Source of the DNA: a virus
Direction: 5' to 3' (one strand)
Virus record (IMG/VR): IMGVR_UViG_3300049215_000256
Span: 1 to 27,385 of that record
Length of the DNA: 27,385 bases
Every line of letters starts with the position of its first letter. Within the stretch, counting starts at the first letter, position 1. The translations under genes and the position numbers were made by a program. Shown in pieces: positions 7,407 through 13,250 of this stretch. Under the pieces are notes generated by a model, which was not told the DNA's origin, ran no database searches, and saw nothing but the letters and a program-made list of their open reading frames with translations.

Positions 7407-7640
7407 CTAGTTCTTTATTGCACGAGCAAGTTCGCGGATGCGCTGAGCTTCTTCGGTCATTTCTTTACGGCGGGCGGGGGTTAGCTTAAACCCGTTACGG
7501 TCGCGCTCGTTAACAAGAGCTTCGTCTTCTAACAAGTTCGCCGCCATATGAATAATGAAGTAAGCGCCTTTTAGGCTGTACGCTTCCCGCATTGCTGCTT
7601 CGAAATTTTCGTTATTTTCTTTAAAGGCACTGGCTGTCAT
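7407..7640 (-). CDS. Hypothetical 77-aa helical protein, first gene of the P1 operon
   Basis: The first gene after promoter P1, with the extended SD CCTCAGGAGG (7646-7655) before ATG at 7640. The protein is charged and helical, with FEAAMREAYSLKGAYFIIHM in the N-terminal half and RRKEMTEEAQRIRELARAI at the C-terminus. It resembles small acidic phage early proteins that may bind host factors. I do not recognise the family. Confidence 0.75.
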   Translation of the reverse strand: MTASAFKENNENFEAAMREAYSLKGAYFIIHMAANLLEDEALVNERDRNGFKLTPARRKEMTEEAQRIRELARAIKN

Positions 7641-7672
7641 GGGTTCCTCCTGAGGGTTGTTATGACATAATC

Positions 7673-7701
7673 ACGATACTCTAAAATTTTACAGTTGTAA
7701 A
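7673..7701 (-). promoter_or_regulatory. Promoter P1 of the long replication operon
   Basis: TTTACA (7701-7696), 17-base spacer, TATCGT (7678-7673). The spacer and flanks are almost identical to P2 (shared TAAAATTTTAGAG block and a GGGGC just upstream of the -35). It drives the run of coupled genes from 7640 down to the helicase. Confidence 0.8.
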
Positions 7702-7731
7702 GCCCCTATTTTAAATTATTTTATGGGGGCT
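7701..7731 (-). terminator. Weak hairpin at the end of the P3 group
   Basis: AGCCCC (7731-7726 on the minus strand) can pair with GGGGCT (7706-7701) across a 19-base AT-rich loop, followed by only two further T's. It spans the 3' end of the 86-aa gene and abuts the -35 of P1. It could be a weak intrinsic terminator between transcription units. Confidence 0.3.
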
Positions 7732-7971
7732 ATTTTGGAACTCGACGGGCTTTAACTGGGCTTCCCCCGGCATAAAGACCATACCATTCCCTAGCTTGTG
7801 GTGGGTTCGGTCGTCGATCCATACCTCACCCCAAGGAGCAAACATATGGACGTCGATTAAACATTCTAGCAATTTTTTCCAAACTTTTCCGTCGTGGAGG
7901 GAGCGGTAGCCGCCCTCAATAAAGGCAACCCACCCGGCATCGGTGCGGTCATGGCGGATTATGATTTTCAT
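7711..7971 (-). CDS. Hypothetical 86-aa protein, paralogue of the 82-aa protein at 8477
   Basis: The ATG overlaps the previous stop as ATGA. The protein begins MKIIIRHDRTDAGWVAFIEG, has CLIDVHMFAPWGEVWIDDR in the middle, and ends with MPGEAQLKPVEF. The layout matches the 82-aa protein at 8477-8725 (WIYAWRSG, QIYLDDRDF and QPGELKLVEF), so the two are likely paralogues from a local duplication. The regular strand-helix-strand pattern suggests a small alpha/beta fold. Function unknown. Confidence 0.78.
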   Translation of the reverse strand: MKIIIRHDRTDAGWVAFIEGGYRSLHDGKVWKKLLECLIDVHMFAPWGEVWIDDRTHHKLGNGMVFMPGEAQLKPVEFQNSPHKII

Positions 7972-8168
7972 TGTGTACCCGCCAATCTTTCTTCGATTGT
8001 TTGCACACGGCCATCAAGTTCGATGATCCATTCTTGCATTTCGTCTCGCGGGGTGTTTACGTGTCCGCATTGGGGGCATTCCTGCTTCCCCCGTCGCCAG
8101 CGAGTTTGCCAAGTAGCAGATTTGGGGAGAAAACAACTGCAATTTAAACAATACTGGTGCGTGCTCAT
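7968..8168 (-). CDS. Small zinc-ribbon protein
   Basis: 66 aa with two CxxC pairs: CLNC at residues 7-10 and CPQC at 31-34, the classic layout of a zinc ribbon. The segment between them is basic (WQTRWRRGKQE). The C-terminal 25 residues (MQEWIIELDGRVQTIEERL) look like a short coiled coil. It could bind nucleic acid or a protein partner. It is coupled at both ends by ATGA overlaps. Confidence 0.75.
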   Translation of the reverse strand: MSTHQYCLNCSCFLPKSATWQTRWRRGKQECPQCGHVNTPRDEMQEWIIELDGRVQTIEERLAGTQ

Positions 8169-8380
8169 GCTACAACTCCTTCCAATTCAACTAACGCCGC
8201 CGTAATAATACGTTCTTGGCGCCCTATTTCGTTGCGGATGGCGTGGAGGGTAACATCGTACGCGGCTTGCTTTCCTAAGTTATAGTCGCGGTCGGTGTTA
8301 GGGAAATTCCGTAACATTTGCGTAACTTGGGCTAAGTTATAAGCGGTTTTTCGTTCTAGTTCTAGTAGGTTATCAGTCAT
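8165..8380 (-). CDS. Hypothetical 71-aa helical protein, first gene of the P3 group
   Basis: Follows promoter P3 and the extended SD CTCAGGAG. The protein is all-helical in appearance, with heptad-like leucines (LLELERKTAYNLAQVTQML and IGRQERIITAALVELEGVV) and a mid-segment FPNTDRDYNLG. It may dimerise. No family recognised. Confidence 0.75.
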   Translation of the reverse strand: MTDNLLELERKTAYNLAQVTQMLRNFPNTDRDYNLGKQAAYDVTLHAIRNEIGRQERIITAALVELEGVVA

Positions 8381-8411
8381 CTTTTTCTCCTGAGGTTAAG
8401 TGACTCAAAAG

Positions 8412-8440
8412 ATTATGCCCGAGATTTGCAGAAATGTAAA
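8412..8440 (-). promoter_or_regulatory. Promoter P3
   Basis: TTTACA (8440-8435), 17-base spacer, CATAAT (8417-8412) on the minus strand, with GGGG immediately upstream of the -35. It lies in a 96-base gap and drives the three small genes 8380 to 7711. Confidence 0.75.
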
Positions 8441-8476
8441 CCCCAAAATTTCACAATTTTTAAATTATTTTGTTAA

Positions 8477-8725
8477 CTATTCGTTAACGAATTCAACCAG
8501 TTTTAATTCCCCCGGCTGCCGGGTGATTTGGTAGCGTTGTTGCCACCGCTCTAGTGGGGAGCCGCTAAAATCTCGGTCGTCTAAATAGATCTGTTCTCTA
8601 GGGAACCGCTGGCGCATGTAAATAAGAGCTTGTACTAGGTCGTTGCCTAGATAAGTACACCCCGAGCGCCAAGCGTAAATCCATTGGCCGTTGGTGGCGT
8701 TAAGATCTCTCCGGACGACCATCAT
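8477..8725 (-). CDS. Hypothetical 82-aa protein, paralogue of the 86-aa protein at 7711
   Basis: I place the start at ATG 8725, which overlaps the DnaJ-like stop as ATGA; the longer frame to 8767 would overlap DnaJ with no SD. From this start it aligns with its paralogue: MMVVRRDLNATNGQWIYAW against MKIIIRHDRTDAGWVAF. Both share the central (I/V)(Y/W)(L/I)DDR pattern and the C-terminal PGE..LK.VEF. It is the last gene of the P2 group. Function unknown; the paralogue relation is seen by eye only. Confidence 0.72.
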   Translation of the reverse strand: MMVVRRDLNATNGQWIYAWRSGCTYLGNDLVQALIYMRQRFPREQIYLDDRDFSGSPLERWQQRYQITRQPGELKLVEFVNE

Positions 8726-9057
8726 TGGCTTGTACCGGTTAAAATAATGTAGCCCGCGCCGCCGCAAGAGTTGCAGGGTTTCCGGGTCGCTTTAGTCATG
8801 CCTTTTGTTCGGAATGAATACCCCGACGTATTACAACCACGGCACACAGGGTACTTGGCTTTCAAGGCAGCAAGGAATTGGCTGAACGCTTTGGGCGGCA
8901 TCATTAACAGCGTCCAGGCTTGGTTGATTTGGGAAATCGTGGTAAGGTCGCCCCCCACGTCGGGGTGGTTCTTCTTTGCTAGCGCATAATACGCTTCTCG
9001 AATTTCTTCTGGCGAAGAAGCGCGGTGGACGCCTAAAATTGCCCAAGGGTTGATCAT
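8722..9057 (-). CDS. Mini-DnaJ: J-domain plus a single zinc-binding motif pair
   Basis: A 111-aa co-chaperone-like protein. Residues 1-60 form a J-domain (PWAILGVHRASSPEEIREAY, then the diagnostic HPD in KKNHPDVGG), which stimulates Hsp70/DnaK ATPase. The C-terminal half has two CxxC units, CRGCNTSGY and CNSCGGAGY, like half of the DnaJ Cys-rich domain. The DnaJ client-binding C-terminal domain is absent. The start is ATG 9057, overlapping the 34-aa gene stop as TAATG, with SD GGGAG. It may recruit host DnaK to phage replication or assembly complexes, as lambda relies on DnaJ/DnaK for replication; this is inference. Confidence 0.85.
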   Translation of the reverse strand: MINPWAILGVHRASSPEEIREAYYALAKKNHPDVGGDLTTISQINQAWTLLMMPPKAFSQFLAALKAKYPVCRGCNTSGYSFRTKGMTKATRKPCNSCGGAGYIILTGTSQ

Positions 9058-9161
9058 TACCAAAATCTCCCTTTTTGTGTAAAAAGTTTATACATGATAA
9101 AGGAAAAAAATGCAACAGGGATTAGAATAATCCAAGCTTGTAAGTCTGTCATTTCACTCAT
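9057..9161 (-). CDS. 34-aa single-span membrane peptide
   Basis: A very short gene that meets every translation criterion. ATG at 9161 overlaps the preceding stop (ATGA), SD GGAG lies upstream, and its TAA overlaps the DnaJ-like ATG (TAATG). It begins MSEMTDLQ, then the hydrophobic stretch AWIILIPVAFFSFIMY (residues 9-24), then a basic tail KLFTQKGRFW. By the positive-inside rule the C-terminus faces the cytoplasm. It could be a small inner-membrane modulator. Function unknown. Confidence 0.7.
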   Translation of the reverse strand: MSEMTDLQAWIILIPVAFFSFIMYKLFTQKGRFW

Positions 9162-9778
9162 TTTGTTTCTCCGTTCTTAGTTTCTGGTGCGGCGGCTATC
9201 ATTGCTTTGAAATTCTCTATCGCCTTTTGTGCTTCATCTTTTGTATCAAAAATCTGGGCTTCATCAAAATTTTCTAGCCAGTCGTAATTCCACGCTGGAA
9301 AATTAACTCCGTATTTCGTTCCAGTATATCTACAACCCTCAACTTCACCGATAGTTAATGGGTCAAATTCAGTCACAATATCCGACCAACATGAATAACC
9401 TTCAGCTTCATGTGTCCACCATTCAGGTTTCAAATCTTTAATCGGCACCAATACATAGCCTTCGGGTGGCTGGGCGAGTTGGGCATGACGCAATAGAATT
9501 TCTAAATTTTGCCCCTCGCGATTATCCAACTTCCAGCGTTTCATCGCCGAAGAAACAAATTGCACTGCAAAACTTAATTCATCATCCCCTACAGGCTTGG
9601 ATAGGGTGGCGCGGGTGTTCCAAAAGTCAATTTTCTCTTGGGTTTCATCCTTGTCCGATGCGCTTGGCCCCTCGCAATGACATTGCGTGCAATAGACTGA
9701 AAACTTTCCAATCTCGACATCATAAGTTCCGCACCACGGGCGAGGTTCCAGGGTCACATCCGTTGATTGCTGGGTCAT
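9158..9778 (-). CDS. Lar-like restriction-alleviation domain protein (206 aa)
   Basis: The start is ATG 9778 (SD AGGAG, ATGA overlap with the upstream gene), not the longer frame. The N-terminus matches the Lar family layout: PRPWCG, then VYCTQCHCEGPSA, and ending FWNTRA near residue 54. In the family the first motif is CPxCG. Here the first Cys is Arg (RPWCG), so one zinc ligand appears lost. Lar proteins modulate type I restriction. The remaining ~150 residues (PPEGYVLVPIKDLKPEWW, then a C-terminal AIENFKAMIAAAPE) resemble phage accessory proteins built from mixed short modules. Whether it still alleviates restriction is uncertain. Confidence 0.75.
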   Translation of the reverse strand: MTQQSTDVTLEPRPWCGTYDVEIGKFSVYCTQCHCEGPSASDKDETQEKIDFWNTRATLSKPVGDDELSFAVQFVSSAMKRWKLDNREGQNLEILLRHAQLAQPPEGYVLVPIKDLKPEWWTHEAEGYSCWSDIVTEFDPLTIGEVEGCRYTGTKYGVNFPAWNYDWLENFDEAQIFDTKDEAQKAIENFKAMIAAAPETKNGETK

Positions 9779-9963
9779 TTTGATGCTCCTGCGGGTGTAT
9801 AGTCTAGCCTGATATAATCCTGTAGATTTACCAATGCCCAATGCGTCATCACAACTATTTCTTCGTATTCTGCTTGCGATAATGAAGACATAGAAATGGC
9901 GTAGTCAAAGCCTCCATTATCTATATCACGGCCAATTTTAATTATCGGTAAAAATTCACTCAT
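9775..9963 (-). CDS. Hypothetical 62-aa protein
   Basis: I start it at ATG 9963, with SD GGGGGAG and just five bases after the Ala-rich gene stop. The in-frame extension upstream to 10242 is a Leu-rich shadow of the Ala-rich gene and is excluded. The protein reads MSEFLPIIKIGRDID at the N-terminus and has SMSSLSQAEYEEIVVMTHWA in the middle. It is small and soluble with no recognised domain. Its stop overlaps the Lar-like gene's ATG. Confidence 0.72.
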   Translation of the reverse strand: MSEFLPIIKIGRDIDNGGFDYAISMSSLSQAEYEEIVVMTHWALVNLQDYIRLDYTPAGASK

Positions 9964-9967
9964 TGCA

Positions 9968-10597
9968 TTACTCCCCCTTTTCCGCTGGTTGTGATTTCCA
10001 ATACTCTCTAAACAGTTCCTCTTGCGCTTTTCGTTCAGCATCCCCAGCAGCATTAGCAGCAGCATTAGCAGCAGCACAAACACCCCGCCAAGTAACGGCG
10101 CCGGCAACACCTCCAGCAGCATCCCAAATAACAGCACAAAGAGCAGCGCAAGCAGCATCCCAAGCACCCCAAACAATACCCCCAGCAGCTCTAGCAGCAG
10201 CTCTAGCAGCAAACCCAGCAGCCCCAACAACCCTAGCAGCATCTAAAGCAGCAACCCTAGGAGCATCTAATTCTTGTTGGGTAGCTTCCCCCACCGCGAA
10301 TTTACGCGCAACCGCAATAGCCTCGTGCGGACGGTTATCATTGGGGTAGTATTTTTCCCAAAACTGCAAGGCACGTTCTGCAAGCAAACAATTAAACAGC
10401 CTGATTTTACCGTCCATTTCTTTTGGCAAAACCCGCAAACACCAAAACGCATCCTCTAAACCGTTGCTATCTAAAATAGTTATTAAAGATAGCGGTTCAT
10501 CGTCGCACTTGGTTTTGCCTAAGTGTTTTAATAGCTTTAGCCATCCATCCGTGCAAGGTTGATGGGTCTTAATGTCTTTTAGGGTGATGGTAGTCAT
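9968..10597 (-). CDS. Ala-rich repeat protein of the 'putative immunity protein' type
   Basis: 209 aa, first gene after promoter P2 with the extended SD CCTCAGGAGG (10603-10612). Residues 1-105 are a folded N-terminal region: MTTITLKDIKTHQPCTDGW, then ITILDSNGLEDAFWCLRVLP. Residues ~115-195 are short Ala-rich pseudo-repeats with regularly spaced Arg, Trp, Asp and Gly (AARVVGAAGFAARAAARAAG), probably stacked short helices. The C-terminus (KAQEELFREYW) is charged. This architecture is shared by bacterial and phage proteins labelled putative immunity proteins; the molecular role is not established. It may be a moron-type gene acquired by the phage. Confidence 0.78.
   Translation of the reverse strand: MTTITLKDIKTHQPCTDGWLKLLKHLGKTKCDDEPLSLITILDSNGLEDAFWCLRVLPKEMDGKIRLFNCLLAERALQFWEKYYPNDNRPHEAIAVARKFAVGEATQQELDAPRVAALDAARVVGAAGFAARAAARAAGGIVWGAWDAACAALCAVIWDAAGGVAGAVTWRGVCAAANAAANAAGDAERKAQEELFREYWKSQPAEKGE
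10035..10265 (-). repeat. Low-complexity GC(T/A/C)-rich tract encoding the Ala repeats
   Basis: The plus strand shows many AGCAGC/TAGCAGC triplet runs. They encode Ala on the minus strand and create misleading Leu-rich and Ser/Pro-rich open frames in other readings. Such triplet-like DNA can expand or contract by slippage, so copy number may vary between isolates. Confidence 0.7.
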
Positions 10598-10617
10598 TGA
10601 ATCCTCCTGAGGATTTT

Positions 10618-10646
10618 ACAATACTCTAAAATTTTAAAGTTGTAAA
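10618..10646 (-). promoter_or_regulatory. Promoter P2
   Basis: TTTACA (10646-10641), 17-base spacer, TATTGT (10623-10618). The 17-base spacer differs from that of P1 by one base, and GGGGGC precedes the -35. It lies in the 54-base gap after the primase gene and drives the six coupled genes 10597 to 8477. Confidence 0.8.
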
Positions 10647-10651
10647 GCCCC

Positions 10652-12781
10652 CTATTTCTCGTTAACGGATATTTTCTTACCGGCGTACTTGGGCGCGGCC
10701 AGCTCGCGTTCGCTTTCGTAAAACGCCCCGGCTTGTTGCGGGGAATGGGCGTGGGCTTTACCGGCTTCGCGGATAACCCACAGCTTGTACTGCCCGCCTT
10801 TACATTTGCATCCTGTCCCGTTAGCCGCACGCAAAAAGCCCGCTCGCTTTAATGCCCGCGCTAGCCCGCTCGCCGTTAAGTTCTTCTGTCCGTCGGGGGA
10901 GAAAATAGGCAATAAGTCTTCTGCGCGGTAAAGCGCGTACTTGATAATATTGCCGTTGACTTGTAATATGGTGTCGGGGCTTTCCCGCAGCATAGCAACC
11001 CACGCGTCTAAATCGCTTTGGCTTTGGTCAATCATCTCGGCTTTGCTGGTCGTCATGGGCGGCGGCGCGTACGGCTCAAATCCTGTGAGGTCTAGCGTGA
11101 GTAAGTGGTGGAACAGTGCGGACATTCCACTGGCACTTTTATACCATGGGTCGTATCGCCGAGTGTAGAAGTCGTGTCGGAGTGGGGTTCCGCCAACCTC
11201 GTGGATAAAAAACCGACGGTCGTGTCGGTCAAGATAGAAGGCGTCGGGATGGTTGGAAGTAAAATAGTAGTTAATACAATCTCGGATTGCGTACTTAGCA
11301 ACATATTTAATGTTGATTCTAACTGTCTCCCGTGTGACTAGGCTTTTAAGACGGTCGGCAATTCCGCGCTTATCGCCGCCAGTAATTTCTTCTCCCACCA
11401 CGAACTGTTTATTCTCAGCATAGTCATTGTCATCACTCTCCAGTTCTGCGTTCCCAATTTCCGTTGCGTTGTCCCCGTATAACTTCATCAATGTGTAACC
11501 AATAAGTGTCTTGCCAGTCCCAGTTGCGAGACCCCAGATCACGCAAGCGCTGAATAGCTTCGTCCCGGGGTATTGTAAAGGATAGGCGCACCATTGCTCG
11601 AACCACTTCCGGCTCTCGGGTTCCCCGGCGAATACAAAATCCAACAGTTCTTTCCAGGGTGCAATGTCTCCCTCTTGCGGTTCGCAAGGCCAACCCTTCC
11701 ATAAGTTCAGGTTGTAATCTTCTGTAATACTCGGTTGCCCCGGTTCGTATACTAGCCGTTTTAGCTCTGCGCGTTGTTCCCAATTCAGCCACTCCGTAGC
11801 AGTTTTCACCTTAGTGGCTTTAACTTCGCCGTTAGCCAGCTGGCGCCGCTCGATAAACGTGCGGGGGGCATAGAGCACATCCTTAAACAATGGCGCGGAC
11901 ATCTTCTGCCCGGTTTCCCATTCGTAGATGCACGTAGGGTCGCGGATTAAGACTACTTCCTCATTGAGTCTGTGGAGCTCTTTAGCGAGAATAAAGGGGT
12001 TAGCCCGAGCCTCGTCCAATAATGATCCAAATCCGTCATCGTCCGTCTCCAGTAAGTAGTCGTCAAGTCCAGTTTTACCGCCGGGTAATATGTTCGGTAA
12101 GCGTACAATATATGGTCTCGCGCCCAACGCGGTAAGTTCACGGCACAAAGCACTCTCTGCTGCTGCGACGTTAGGGTTGAGAGCCGCGTCTGAATCGTAG
12201 ATAATGAATACCTCGCGTCCAGCAAGCGAGAGTTGATTAAAAATAGGGAGGATAGAGAGACCGCGTTTTCCTGAGCGGAAGCAATCAACTCCGCCAAGTC
12301 CAATAGTTGCCCAGCCCCGCGCAGTAGCCGCTGCAGCTTTAAGTTCTCCCTCCGTAATAATAATAGGCCGCGATACGTCCGTAATATAGTCAGTCCAGCT
12401 GATAAATGGCGGAAGGTAGGCTTCATTAAGGGTGTCGGGGGGTTGCGCATATCTTTGCTCCTTTTTGTCTGTTTGCTTAGTGAACCCCTGTTTAGTAGTT
12501 TCCAAATACCTAACTCGAAAGAAGTTGGTCGTTTTCCCTTGTAAATCAAAATACGGGATCTTGAATCCTTCAAAGGGTTTGACATTGAGTTTCTCCGCTT
12601 GTTGTCGGGTGAGCATTTCAAATTTAAGCTTCTTGGCGTCTTTAAGGTTGAGCCCAGAGCTTTCTAGCTTCTTTATAAACCTCGCTTGGAGGTCGTGGGA
12701 CTTAGTAACTTTAGGCACGTAATGCGCTCCGTTATGGTTCATTGTGGCGGAGACCTGAGTTTCTCCAAACGGGGTGGGCAC
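10652..12781 (-). CDS. Primase-helicase: DUF3854 Toprim-like plus SF3-type (DUF5906) helicase
   Basis: A replication initiation protein that should prime and unwind DNA. The Toprim-like half (residues ~130-225) shows IIITEGELKAAA with the catalytic Glu and VFIIYDSDAA with the DxD. The C-terminal ATPase (from ~400) shows Walker A GLATGTGKTLIG, Walker B QFVVGEE, and an arginine finger region with YFTSNHPDAF then DRRFFIHEV. This fusion is typical of phage and plasmid primase-helicases. The start is unclear: GTG 12781 (weak SD) or ATG 12742, 13 codons later; the leader can form hairpins over both. It is transcribed from P4 and is the gene closest to the ATCCGAATT cluster. Confidence 0.92.
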   Translation of the reverse strand: MPTPFGETQVSATMNHNGAHYVPKVTKSHDLQARFIKKLESSGLNLKDAKKLKFEMLTRQQAEKLNVKPFEGFKIPYFDLQGKTTNFFRVRYLETTKQGFTKQTDKKEQRYAQPPDTLNEAYLPPFISWTDYITDVSRPIIITEGELKAAAATARGWATIGLGGVDCFRSGKRGLSILPIFNQLSLAGREVFIIYDSDAALNPNVAAAESALCRELTALGARPYIVRLPNILPGGKTGLDDYLLETDDDGFGSLLDEARANPFILAKELHRLNEEVVLIRDPTCIYEWETGQKMSAPLFKDVLYAPRTFIERRQLANGEVKATKVKTATEWLNWEQRAELKRLVYEPGQPSITEDYNLNLWKGWPCEPQEGDIAPWKELLDFVFAGEPESRKWFEQWCAYPLQYPGTKLFSACVIWGLATGTGKTLIGYTLMKLYGDNATEIGNAELESDDNDYAENKQFVVGEEITGGDKRGIADRLKSLVTRETVRINIKYVAKYAIRDCINYYFTSNHPDAFYLDRHDRRFFIHEVGGTPLRHDFYTRRYDPWYKSASGMSALFHHLLTLDLTGFEPYAPPPMTTSKAEMIDQSQSDLDAWVAMLRESPDTILQVNGNIIKYALYRAEDLLPIFSPDGQKNLTASGLARALKRAGFLRAANGTGCKCKGGQYKLWVIREAGKAHAHSPQQAGAFYESERELAAPKYAGKKISVNEK

Positions 12782-12872
12782 TTAAAACTCGCATGCACAA
12801 TTAGCTCGGAAGCTCCATAATCATGCGGGTCGTTTATCCGTTTCCGGACACCTCAGGAGTGTGGCCCACCCC
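12771..12872 (-). other. Structured leader of the primase-helicase gene
   Basis: GGGGTGGGC (12771-12779) and GCCCACCCC (12864-12872) are exact 9-base inverted arms 84 bases apart. They flank the GTG start on one side and the P4 transcription start region on the other. Inside lies a seven-codon open frame (ATG ATT ATG ... TAA). A second hairpin (GGAGA / TCTCC) lies between GTG 12781 and ATG 12742. Pairing could hide the GTG start and set the level of primase translation. Confidence 0.4.
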
Positions 12873-12880
12873 TTAAATTA

Positions 12881-12909
12881 CTAATACTCCACCCAAATTG
12901 TGTTGTAAA
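12881..12909 (-). promoter_or_regulatory. Promoter P4 for the primase-helicase
   Basis: TTTACA (12909-12904), 17-base spacer, TATTAG (12886-12881) on the minus strand. The -35, spacing and GGAG before the -10 match the other promoters of this block. An ATCCGAATT copy (12929-12937) lies just upstream. Confidence 0.7.
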
Positions 12910-12921
12910 GGGGGCTAGGGC

Positions 12922-13172
12922 TAAAAATATCCGAATTGGCAAATGGGTGAGTTTCTTTATTTGTCAATGACTTAGCGGTGGATCAATTCAGATAATTCTG
13001 CAATTCGGCTTTTCCCTATTGTTATATAGAATATTCATAATACTATTTGAAAATAAGTTAATATAGTAGGAAGCGAATTATCCGAATTATCCGAATTGTA
13101 CCCCTTTTTCATCTTACAAAAACGACAATTCGGATATTTTTACCCGCCAAATTATCCGAATTATCCGAATTG
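12922..13172. repeat. ATCCGAATT repeat cluster in the 469-base divergent control region
   Basis: The gap 12782-13250 contains no gene. Exact ATCCGAATT units lie at 12929, 13080, 13089, 13154 and 13163 on plus, and at 13127-13135 on minus. Degenerate units lie at 13071 and 13145 (plus) and at 12985, 12994 and 13002 (minus). The tandem units repeat every nine bases. A 17-base sequence (12922-12938) recurs inverted at 13126-13142. Between them is a very AT-rich stretch (13011-13070), which also holds a weak plus-strand promoter candidate (TTGTTA 13019, TACTAT 13041, 16-base spacer). Iteron-like origin and multi-site operator are both plausible. Confidence 0.8.
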
Positions 13173-13250
13173 GAGTAAAAATGTCCTAAAGACTTAACTA
13201 GTTATTTACTTTCGCACAAATTTGAAGTAAGAGAAGAAAAGGGGGCAATT

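Noticed and set aside
8726-8767. N-terminal extension of the 82-aa protein to 8767
   Set aside because: No SD, overlaps the DnaJ-like coding end, and the paralogue alignment begins at the ATG that overlaps the DnaJ stop.
9061-9120. A sixth TTTACA promoter upstream of the DnaJ-like gene
   Set aside because: TTTACA is present but 17 bases on there is only GTAATG, and the stretch is coding for the 34-aa peptide.
9964-10242. Leu-rich, apparently multi-span membrane N-terminus in frame with the 62-aa protein
   Set aside because: It is the shifted reading of the GCA/GCT-rich Ala repeat gene on the same strand; the real start is ATG 9963 with its own SD.
10022-10246. Ser/Pro/Ala-rich open frames on the plus strand
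   Set aside because: Antisense readings of the same triplet-rich tract, with no SD or context.
13071-13172. Possible CRISPR-like array
   Set aside because: Units are 9 bases in direct contact without spacers and there are no cas genes; iteron or operator sites fit better.
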